Position numbers and translations under genes: made by a program. 17,801 nucleotides of DNA from Bifidobacteriaceae bacterium. Its GTDB lineage: Bacteria; Actinomycetota; Actinomycetes; Actinomycetales; WQXJ01. The notes beneath the pieces were generated by a model. It had not been told where the DNA came from. It saw only the letters and a list, made by a program, of their open reading frames with translations, and ran no database searches. The stretch lies in contig JAITLE010000282.1 in assembly GCA_031278075.1 (NCBI GenBank), forward strand, positions 1 to 17,801. The letters are read 5' to 3'. Shown here in pieces: positions 11,799 to 17,801 of this stretch (position 1 is the first letter of the stretch; each line of letters opens with the position of its first letter).

Positions 11799-13382
11799 AT
11801 CGCCGCGTTCGTCGACCGGGTCCAACTGCGCCTGACCGCAGGCAAAGGCGGCAACGGCTGCGTGTCCGTGCGCCGTGAGAAGTTCAAACCTTTAGCGGGC
11901 CCTGACGGCGGCGACGGCGGCCGCGGCGGTTCGATCGTCTTCGAGGTCGACCCGCGCGTCACAACCCTGCTCGGCTACCATCACACGCCGCATCAGCGGG
12001 CCGGCAACGGGCGCGGCGGCGAGGGCTCCTGCCGTGACGGCGCGAACGGCGAAGACCGGGTGTTGAAGGTGCCGGACGGCACTGTGGTGAAAGAGCCGGA
12101 CGGCACGGTCCTGGCGGATCTCGTGGGCGCCGGCACAACTTTCGTCGCCGCGGCTGGCGGGACGGGCGGGCTCGGCAACGCGGCGTTGGCCTCCCCGAAG
12201 CGTAAGGCGCCCGGCTTCGCGCTGCTCGGCGAACCCGGCGAGGACCGCGAGGTGGTCCTGGAGCTGAAAACCATCGCGGACGTCGCGCTGGTCGGTTTCC
12301 CGTCCGCGGGCAAGTCGTCGCTGATCGCGGCGATGTCCGCGGCCCGGCCGAAGATCGCGGACTACCCGTTCACCACGCTCCAGCCGAACCTTGGCGTGGT
12401 CCAGGCCGGCGAGCGTCGCTTCACCGTCGCGGACGTGCCGGGCCTCATCCCGGGCGCCTCTCAGGGCAAGGGGCTGGGTTTGGAGTTCCTCCGGCACATC
12501 GAGCGGACGGCGGTGGTCTGCCACGTCATCGACTGCGCCACGCTCGAACCGGGCCGCGACCCGGTGAGCGACTACCGCGCCATCGAGGAGGAGCTGTCGC
12601 GCTACGCGGAGGATCTCGGGATCGCGGGCGCCACGCAGCCGTTGATGGATCGGCCGCGCGTCATCGCTTTGAACAAGGTCGACGTGCCGGACGCGCAGGC
12701 GCTCGCGGATCTGGCGCGACCCGAGCTGGAGGCGTTCGGTTGGCCCGTCCTCGCGGTCAGCGCCGCCACGCGCGCGGGTTTGCGCGGGCTCGGCCTCGAG
12801 TTGGGGCGGCAGGTGGAGGAGGGGCGCTCCCGGGCGCTCTTGGTGGACGATTCCGTTCGGCCCCGCATTGTGCTTCAGCCCCGGCGGCGGGCCGGCGAGG
12901 AGTTCTCGGTGCGGCGGGTGGAGCGTGGGCAGTCGGTGATTTTCCAGGTCAGGGGCCGCAAAGTGGAACGCTGGGTGGCTCAGACGGACTTCGCGAACGA
13001 CGAGGCTGTCGGCTACCTCGCCGACCGGTTGGCCAAGGCCGGCGTGGAGGACGCGTTGGTCGGCGCGGGCGCGACGGCCGGGGACGCGGTGGTGATCGGT
13101 CCGTTGGAAGGCGGGGTCGTCTTCGACTGGGAGCCTTCGCTGGCGACTGGGGCGGAGTTGCTCGGTGGCGGGGGCGCGGCCGGCGGTGGACGGGCCGGGG
13201 CAGGCGGCGCCGGCCCGGTGGGGCCGCGTGGCTCCGATCCCCGTGTCGACCCGCGCACGCGGCGCTCCAACCAGCAACGCCGCCGTGAGTATCAAGAGTT
13301 GATGGACGCCAAGGCCAAAGCCCGCGAGGAACTGTGGACCGAACGCCAACACGGCCGCTGGACGGACCCCGGCGAAGACTGA
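11799..13382 (+). CDS. obgE: GTPase Obg, apparent AUC start
   Basis: Obg is an essential ribosome-assembly and stress GTPase. The 527-residue product has the Gly-rich Obg domain (about 1-157, with KFKPLAGPDGGDGGRGG), the G domain (Walker A GFPSAGKSS at 166-174, DVPGL at 212-216, NKVD at 292-295) and a C-terminal OCT domain (about 350-447). A low-complexity basic tail follows. Obg proteins begin M-A-x-F-V-D-R-V. Here that sequence is I-A-A-F-V-D-R-V with ATC at 11799-11801 where Met is expected. Between this and the in-frame rpmA stop there is no ATG, GTG or TTG. A good ribosome site, AGCGGAG (ending 11791), lies 7 nt before the ATC. The first conventional start, GTG 11862, would delete 21 conserved residues. 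I therefore call an AUC start. Confidence 0.93.
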   Translation: MAAFVDRVQLRLTAGKGGNGCVSVRREKFKPLAGPDGGDGGRGGSIVFEVDPRVTTLLGYHHTPHQRAGNGRGGEGSCRDGANGEDRVLKVPDGTVVKEPDGTVLADLVGAGTTFVAAAGGTGGLGNAALASPKRKAPGFALLGEPGEDREVVLELKTIADVALVGFPSAGKSSLIAAMSAARPKIADYPFTTLQPNLGVVQAGERRFTVADVPGLIPGASQGKGLGLEFLRHIERTAVVCHVIDCATLEPGRDPVSDYRAIEEELSRYAEDLGIAGATQPLMDRPRVIALNKVDVPDAQALADLARPELEAFGWPVLAVSAATRAGLRGLGLELGRQVEEGRSRALLVDDSVRPRIVLQPRRRAGEEFSVRRVERGQSVIFQVRGRKVERWVAQTDFANDEAVGYLADRLAKAGVEDALVGAGATAGDAVVIGPLEGGVVFDWEPSLATGAELLGGGGAAGGGRAGAGGAGPVGPRGSDPRVDPRTRRSNQQRRREYQELMDAKAKAREELWTERQHGRWTDPGED

Positions 13383-13384
13383 CG

Positions 13385-13417
13385 GGCGCCGGACGGGCGG
13401 GCCAAGGCCCCGGCGCC
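13385..13417 (+). terminator. Hairpin after obgE
   Basis: GGCGCCGG at 13385-13392 pairs with CCGGCGCC at 13410-13417, and a further GGCC/GGCC pairing is possible inside. It begins 2 nt after the obgE stop and has no T-run. It probably ends or attenuates the rplU-rpmA-obgE transcript before proB. Confidence 0.5.
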
Positions 13418-13462
13418 GCGCCCGGGAGCGAGTCGATGCGGACCTTGGCCAGTTTGGATAAG

Positions 13463-13468
13463 TATCGT
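13463..13468 (+). promoter_or_regulatory. Possible -10 element for proB
   Basis: TATCGT at 13463-13468 fits TAnnnT. A start site about 7 nt downstream would coincide with the ATG at 13476 and give a leaderless mRNA. There is no convincing -35 at the normal distance, so this is tentative. Confidence 0.35.
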
Positions 13469-13475
13469 GACAACC

Positions 13476-14789
13476 ATGACTTCGATGCCGCTGGGAGACG
13501 CAGGGGGCGCCGGCCGCGCCGGGGCCGGGGCCGGCGATCTGCCCGAACTTGGCGCCGAGCAAATGACAACCGCCGCGAACCAGGTCGCGCCGGCCGGCTC
13601 TGAACAGGTCACGTCCGGCGGCAGCCGGGTCGCGGCCGCAGCCACCAGCCGGGCGGCGATGGTCGCCCGCCGCCGGCTGGTCGTCAAGATCGGATCGTCC
13701 GCGCTGGTCGACGCGGCCGGACGTCTGAGCGAGGGGCGGCTCGGGGACTTGGTGGACGGCATCGTGCGCTATGTGGCGGGCGGGCATGAGGTGGTGCTGG
13801 TCTCGTCCGGCGCGCAAGCCGCCGGGTTGGAGCCGCTGGGGCTGAACCGCCGCCCGAAGGATCTAGCACAGGCGCAGGCGGCCGCGAGCGTGGGGCAGGG
13901 ACGACTGATGGCGGCCTACAGCGCGGCGTTCGGGGCGCACGGGCTGACCGTGGGGCAGGTGCTGCTCACAGCGGAGGACACTGTCCGGCGGTCGCACTAC
14001 CGCAACGCGCTGCGGGTGTTGGGGGAGTTGCTGCACCGGGGCGTGGTGCCGATCGTCAACGAGAACGACGCCGTCGCCACCGACGAGATCCGCTTCGGCG
14101 ACAACGATCGACTCGCCGCGTTGGTGGCGCACCTGGTCCGGGCGGACGGGCTGGTGCTCTTGACGGACGTGGACGCGCTGTACGACAAGCCGCCGGGCCG
14201 GCCGGACGCCCGGCCGGTCAGGGATGTCGTGAGCTTCGACGATGTGGAGGCGCTGGAGGTCACCGGGCGGGGCTCGCGCGTGGGGACCGGCGGGATGGTG
14301 ACGAAGGTGCAGGCCGCGGCGATGGCCTCGTCCTCGGGCATCCCGGTGCTGCTGGCGGCGGCCCAGGACGTGCGCGCGGCGCTCGCCGGAGCGCCCGACG
14401 TGGGGACGTATTTCCGGGCCACCGGGAGGCGCTTGACCGCGCGACGCATGTGGCTCGGGTACGCGGCCGCGCTGCGCGGGCGCCTGACTGTGGACGACGG
14501 CGCCGCGCGCGCGATCACCGACGGCAAGAAGTCTCTGCTCGCGGTGGGCGTGACGGGGGTCGATGGCGACTTCGCCGCGGGTGATCCCGTCGCGATCGTC
14601 ACCGAGACGGGGCAGGTGCTGGCCAGGGGCCTGGCCGGGTTCGGCGCCGCCGACTTGAGACGTGTCAAGGGTCTGAGCGAGGACCAGATCGTGGCGCTGC
14701 TCGGCCCTGGCGCGGCGCGGGCGGCGGTGCACCGCGACGAGTTGGCGACCCAAGCCCGCTCACGGCGGCCTGACGGCCCGGCGGCCTGA
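13476..14789 (+). CDS. proB: Glutamate 5-kinase
   Basis: ProB phosphorylates glutamate to glutamyl 5-phosphate, the first step of proline synthesis. The amino-acid-kinase core is complete: RRRLVVKIGSSAL, VSSGAQAAG, PIVNENDAV, RFGDNDRLAALVA, LLTDVDALYD and GTGGMVTKVQAA. A C-terminal PUA domain follows (LTVDDGAARAITDGKKSLLAVG onward). The start is uncertain. ATG 13476 (or GTG 13467) gives a ~61-residue Ala/Gly-rich N-terminal extension with GC-rich third positions, while ATG 13659 gives 376 residues, the normal family length, but has only a weak ribosome site. I list 13476 because TATCGT just upstream would make it a leaderless start. The 3' end lies in a short tandem repeat. ProA, the next enzyme, follows. 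Confidence 0.93.
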   Translation: MTSMPLGDAGGAGRAGAGAGDLPELGAEQMTTAANQVAPAGSEQVTSGGSRVAAAATSRAAMVARRRLVVKIGSSALVDAAGRLSEGRLGDLVDGIVRYVAGGHEVVLVSSGAQAAGLEPLGLNRRPKDLAQAQAAASVGQGRLMAAYSAAFGAHGLTVGQVLLTAEDTVRRSHYRNALRVLGELLHRGVVPIVNENDAVATDEIRFGDNDRLAALVAHLVRADGLVLLTDVDALYDKPPGRPDARPVRDVVSFDDVEALEVTGRGSRVGTGGMVTKVQAAAMASSSGIPVLLAAAQDVRAALAGAPDVGTYFRATGRRLTARRMWLGYAAALRGRLTVDDGAARAITDGKKSLLAVGVTGVDGDFAAGDPVAIVTETGQVLARGLAGFGAADLRRVKGLSEDQIVALLGPGAARAAVHRDELATQARSRRPDGPAA

Positions 14790-14830
14790 CGGCCCGGCGG
14801 CCTGACGGTTGCCGGCCTGACGGTTGCCGG
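14763..14830. repeat. Tandem repeat at the proB stop
   Basis: Four copies of GGCCTGACGG recur at 16, 16 and 15 bp. The first units are CGGCGGCCTGACGGCC (14763-14778, 14779-14794); the next two end in TT rather than CC. The array spans the proB stop (TGA 14787-14789), so slippage could change the ProB C-terminus (RRPDGPAA). Confidence 0.85.
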
Positions 14831-14861
14831 ATTGCGGCCGGGGTCGGGAGGCGTGGGCGGA

Positions 14862-14867
14862 TAGGCT
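14862..14867 (+). promoter_or_regulatory. Possible -10 element for proA
   Basis: TAGGCT at 14862-14867 fits TAnnnT, and a start about 7 nt downstream would fall at or next to the ATG at 14876, again giving a leaderless mRNA. No good -35 is visible. The GGGAG at 14869-14873 is only 2 nt from the ATG, too close to be a normal ribosome site. Confidence 0.35.
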
Positions 14868-14875
14868 TGGGAGCC

Positions 14876-16159
14876 ATGAGCGCACCGACCCCGGAGATAG
14901 CCGACGCCATCGCGGAGACGGCGCGGCGGGCCAGAGTGGCGGCGCGGGAACTGGCGCTGGCCTCGCGGGCGGCCAAGGACCAGGCGCTGCTAGCGATGGG
15001 GGAGGCGCTGACATCCGCCGCTGACGCGATTGTGGCGGCGAACACGGTCGACTTGGCCTTGGGCCGGGATGCTGGCCTGGCGGACGGGCTGCTGGACCGC
15101 TTGGCGTTGACGCCGGAACGGATCGCCGGGGTGGTCGAGGCGCTGCGGGAGCTCGCGACCCTAGCGGACCCCGTGGGCGAGGTGGTGCGCGGCTCCACGC
15201 TGCCGAACGGCCTCAGGTTGCGCCAGGTCAGAGTGCCCATGGGTGTGGTCGGGATGATCTACGAGGCCAGACCGAATGTCACCGTGGACGCTGCCGGCCT
15301 GGGGTTGAAGTCCGGCAACGCGGTGATCCTGCGGGGCGGCAGCGCCGCGGAGCGCACCAACCGAGCCATCGTCGCCACGCTGCGCGAGGCGATCGCCAGC
15401 GTGGGCTTGCCCGCGGACGCGGTCCAGACCATCGATCAGCACGGCCGCGCCGGCGTCCGGGCGTTGATGCGCGCCCGCGGTTTGGTCGACCTGCTGGTGC
15501 CGCGCGGTGGCGCGTCGCTCATCCAAACTGTGGTCCGCGAAGCGCAGGTGCCCGTCATCGAGACGGGTGTCGGCAACTGTCACGTCTACGTGGACGGCGC
15601 GGCGCGGCTGGAGCAAGCAGTCCGGATCGTGCTCAACTCCAAGACGCAACGTCCGTCTGTCTGCAACGCGGCCGAGACGCTGCTGGTGGACCGAGCGGTG
15701 GCGGCCGCGTTCCTGCCGATGGCGTTGGGCGCGCTGGCGGAGCGGGGAGTGCGGCTGCATCTCGACGAGCGAGCCGCCGCGCACGTGCCCGAAACTGTCT
15801 CGTGGACCCCGGCCACCGCTGAGGATTGGGACACGGAGTACCTCGACCTGGAGATCGCGGTCGGGGTTGTCGACGGGTTGGAGGGCGCGATCGAGCACAT
15901 TCAACGGCACAGTTCGGGCCACACCGAAGCGATCTGCACCGAGGATCTGGCGCGGGCGCGCCAGTTCACCGACCGGATCGATTCGGCGGCGGTGATGGTC
16001 AACGCCTCGACTCGGTTCACGGACGGGGGCCAGTTCGGACTCGGCGCGGAAATCGGTATTTCTACCCAAAAACTGCACGCGCGCGGACCCATGGGCCTGG
16101 CCGAGTTGACTTCCACGAAGTGGCTCTGCCTAGGCGACGGCCAGGTGAGGGAAGGGTAG
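14876..16159 (+). CDS. proA: Glutamate-5-semialdehyde dehydrogenase
   Basis: ProA reduces glutamyl 5-phosphate to glutamate-5-semialdehyde with NADPH, the second step of proline synthesis. The 427-residue product is full length, with VPMGVVGMIYEARPNVTVDAAGL-type coenzyme-site sequence starting at 120, LKSGNAVILRGGSAA (144-158), VPVIETGVGNCHVYVD (225-240), the catalytic Cys263 in RPSVCNAAET, and GLGAEIGISTQKLHARGPMGL near the end. I chose ATG 14876 because homology starts soon after; TTG 14867 is an alternative with no advantage. It lies 86 nt after proB, and a small ORF and nadD follow. Confidence 0.96.
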   Translation: MSAPTPEIADAIAETARRARVAARELALASRAAKDQALLAMGEALTSAADAIVAANTVDLALGRDAGLADGLLDRLALTPERIAGVVEALRELATLADPVGEVVRGSTLPNGLRLRQVRVPMGVVGMIYEARPNVTVDAAGLGLKSGNAVILRGGSAAERTNRAIVATLREAIASVGLPADAVQTIDQHGRAGVRALMRARGLVDLLVPRGGASLIQTVVREAQVPVIETGVGNCHVYVDGAARLEQAVRIVLNSKTQRPSVCNAAETLLVDRAVAAAFLPMALGALAERGVRLHLDERAAAHVPETVSWTPATAEDWDTEYLDLEIAVGVVDGLEGAIEHIQRHSSGHTEAICTEDLARARQFTDRIDSAAVMVNASTRFTDGGQFGLGAEIGISTQKLHARGPMGLAELTSTKWLCLGDGQVREG

Positions 16160-16166
16160 ATAGCAG

Positions 16167-16289
16167 GTGGCAGAACTGGCTTTGGCCGAAGAAGCAGTCG
16201 GCTCCGGCGGATATCCGGCGAACGCCGGCCCGAAGGTGCAAGACTGGGGGGAACCCGACGCCGCGACCGCCGAAGAGGAGGCTTTGTGA
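16167..16289 (+). CDS. Small acidic ORF between proA and nadD
   Basis: A 40-codon frame starts at GTG 16167 and stops at TGA 16287-16289, overlapping the nadD GTG by four bases (GTGA). GAAGGG at 16151-16156 lies 10 nt upstream as a ribosome site. The product is strongly acidic with no hydrophobic stretch (AELALAEEAV at the start, VQDWGEPDAATAEEEAL at the end). I recognise no family. The GTGA coupling to nadD and the lack of any other gene in the proA-nadD gap support it. Its third-position GC (about 70%) is lower than that of its neighbours, which argues for caution. It could be a translational-coupling ORF for nadD. Confidence 0.5.
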   Translation: MAELALAEEAVGSGGYPANAGPKVQDWGEPDAATAEEEAL

Positions 16290-16894
16290 CCAGTTCGCCC
16301 GCGCGCCTGCGTATCGGCGTCATGGGCGGCACCTTCGATCCGGTGCACCACGGCCACTTGGTCGCCGCCAGCGAGGCGGCGGGCGAATTCGCCTTGGATC
16401 AGGTGGTGTTTGTGCCGACCGGGCAGCCCGTCTTCAAGCGTGACCAGGTCGTCAGCCCCGCCGAACACCGCTATCTGATGACCGTGATCGCCACCGCCTC
16501 CAATCCGCGTTTCACGGTCAGCCGCGCCGACATCGACCGGGCGGGACCCACCTACACGATTGACACGTTGCGGGACCTGGCCCGCGAGTATCCGGGCGCC
16601 GAGCTGTTCTTTATCACTGGCGCCGACGCGATGGGATCGATATTGGCGTGGCGCGAGGCGGAGGCGCTCTTCCAGCTGGCGCATTTCGTGGGCGTCACGC
16701 GGCCCGGCCACACGTTGCACGCCCGGGGCTTGCCGAAAGGCGACGTCTCATTGCTCGAAGTGCCCGCGTTGGCGATTTCCTCCACCGATGTGCGGCGCCG
16801 GGCCGCGAGCGGCCAGCCGATTTGGTATCTGGTGCCGGACGGCGTGGTCCAATACATCGCAAAATACGGACTATATAAAGGGGGCGCGGGTTGA
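16286..16894 (+). CDS. nadD: Nicotinate-nucleotide adenylyltransferase
   Basis: NadD makes nicotinate adenine dinucleotide from nicotinate mononucleotide and ATP in NAD synthesis. The 202-residue product has the nucleotidyltransferase signature GGTFDPVHHGH (14-24) with the HxxH-type His pair, FVPTGQPVFK (42-51), TYTIDTLRDL (89-98), FFITGADA (108-115) and the C-terminal ISSTDVR (164-170). Length is normal. The GTG at 16286 has a GAGGAGG at 16275-16281 inside the preceding small ORF. Its stop overlaps the TTG of the next gene as TTGA. Confidence 0.96.
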   Translation: MTSSPARLRIGVMGGTFDPVHHGHLVAASEAAGEFALDQVVFVPTGQPVFKRDQVVSPAEHRYLMTVIATASNPRFTVSRADIDRAGPTYTIDTLRDLAREYPGAELFFITGADAMGSILAWREAEALFQLAHFVGVTRPGHTLHARGLPKGDVSLLEVPALAISSTDVRRRAASGQPIWYLVPDGVVQYIAKYGLYKGGAG

Positions 16895-17801
16895 GCGACA
16901 AATCCGACAGCGCGCTGGCGTCCGCGGGGTCGGCGTCGGCTGCTTGGGCGGCCACCGCCGCGGCTCTCACCACGGAAGCGTGGTTCGCCGATGGCCTGGT
17001 GGACGATGCCGTGCCCCCCGCAGAGCCCGCTCCCACCCCTTTGGCGACCGGTTCCGTTGGGCGGCGCGCGGGCGCCCAGGGGCGACGGACCGCTTCCGGG
17101 AGGTCGGAGCCGCTGGGATTGAGTCCGCGGCCGGCGGAACGCCTGGAGGCGCCGCCGGTCTCGGCCGAGCGACGGGCCGCCGAGCGGGCGTCCGCGGGCG
17201 CCGCCGCGCCGACGGGCCGTGTCTCGCGCCGCCGCGCCGAGCTGGATTTGGAGCGGGTGATGGGCCCGGGCGCAGGGCTCGACGGGGAGGATGCGCCGCT
17301 TCCGCGGCCGGCGCGCCACTCGCAGGGGGTGCGCGAGATCAGCCTCGGCGCCCGCTCGGCGCCGGTCGAGCCGCTCGGCGAGGGCTTCCCGCGGGCGGGG
17401 GCCACCGAAGCGGACGCGGGTCCGGCTCCGCTGGCGGCTGCGGCTGCGGCTGCGGCGGGCTCAGCCGCGGTTCCGCCGCCGCTTGGGCAAGTGACGCGCG
17501 GCTTGCGCCGCCGCGATCTCTACCCGCCGTCCCGGGCCCATGCGTCCCAAAGCGGGGCGCCCGAGGCCGCGCCACGTCCGGCGTTGTCGCGTCCGGTCAC
17601 GGGGGCTGGTCCGGCGTTGTCGCGTCCGGTCACGGGGGTTGGTCCGGCGTTGTCGCGTCCGGTGGCCGATGTGAGTCCAGCGGCGCAGCGTCCGGTGACT
17701 GGTGCGGGTCCGGCGTTGTCGCGTCCGGTCACGGGGGCGAGTCCTGCGGCGACGCGTCCGGTGGCCGATGTGAGTCCAGCGGCGCAGCGTCCGGTGACGG
17801 G
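16891..17801 (+). CDS. Low-complexity repeat protein, partial (TTG start)
   Basis: An open frame starts at TTG 16891, overlapping the nadD stop (TTGA), and runs without a stop to the window end (at least 303 residues). AAAGGGGG at 16878-16885 is a strong ribosome site at normal spacing, which supports the TTG start. The product is Ala/Pro/Arg-rich and looks disordered: an acidic N-terminus, RR-rich stretches, an Ala run, then 11-residue repeats. I see no signal peptide or membrane segment in the visible part. A large low-complexity protein often sits at this position in related actinobacteria, between nadD and rsfS, but I cannot name a function. A folded or membrane domain may lie beyond the window. 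Confidence 0.7.
   Translation, partial: MSDKSDSALASAGSASAAWAATAAALTTEAWFADGLVDDAVPPAEPAPTPLATGSVGRRAGAQGRRTASGRSEPLGLSPRPAERLEAPPVSAERRAAERASAGAAAPTGRVSRRRAELDLERVMGPGAGLDGEDAPLPRPARHSQGVREISLGARSAPVEPLGEGFPRAGATEADAGPAPLAAAAAAAAGSAAVPPPLGQVTRGLRRRDLYPPSRAHASQSGAPEAAPRPALSRPVTGAGPALSRPVTGVGPALSRPVADVSPAAQRPVTGAGPALSRPVTGASPAATRPVADVSPAAQRPVT
17575..17801 (+). repeat. 33-bp tandem repeat encoding 11-residue units
   Basis: Seven 33-bp units start at 17575, 17608, 17641, 17674, 17707, 17740 and 17773, the last cut by the window edge. They encode GPALSRPVTGA and two variants, SPAAQRPVTGA and GPALSRPVADV; unit types alternate, suggesting both single-unit and higher-order duplication. All units are in frame. 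The array continues past the window. Confidence 0.93.

Noticed and set aside
17575..17801. CRISPR array
   Set aside because: The 33-bp units are directly adjacent, keep the reading frame and have no variable spacers.

Overview
The window is high-GC DNA from an actinobacterium. Three things point there: the rplU-rpmA-obgE-proB-proA-nadD order, DtxR/IdeR-type iron boxes, and an hmuTUV heme importer with HtaA-type surface proteins as in Corynebacterium and relatives. A Micrococcales-like organism is my best guess. All genes I can support lie on the plus strand.

Region 1 (1-405) is non-coding. It holds a strong hairpin (91-161), two overlapping IdeR/DtxR-like boxes over a probable promoter (297-332), and the leader of the heme operon.

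Region 2 (406-9213) is a tightly packed seven-gene heme acquisition operon, with successive stops and starts overlapping or 2 nt apart. It encodes a lipoprotein heme receptor (HmuT), a permease (HmuU), an ATPase (HmuV), a membrane-anchored surface protein with a 'WRPSEG' module, a membrane-anchored HtaA-domain protein, a secreted HtaA-WRPSEG-WxL fusion with no membrane anchor of its own, and a DUF916/WxLIP-like membrane protein. The last two look like a WxL protein and its partner. In this model the HtaA-WxL protein is a heme-binding surface protein held at the wall by WxL and WxLIP, passing heme to the anchored HtaA protein and then to HmuTUV. Iron-loaded IdeR would repress the operon.

Region 3 (9214-11185) has a repeat-rich spacer, an aldehyde-dehydrogenase-fold protein that lacks the catalytic cysteine and other motifs, a hairpin, and the promoter and leader of the ribosomal-protein operon.

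Region 4 (11186-17801) is the conserved core block: L21, L27, the Obg GTPase (apparently starting at an AUC codon), glutamate 5-kinase, glutamyl-phosphate reductase, a 40-residue acidic small ORF, NadD, and a TTG-started low-complexity protein with 11-residue repeats that runs off the window end.

The strongest lead is the pairing of HtaA heme-uptake domains with a WxL/WxLIP cell-wall attachment module, a system mostly described in low-GC Gram-positives. The catalytically dead ALDH and the AUC start of obgE come next.
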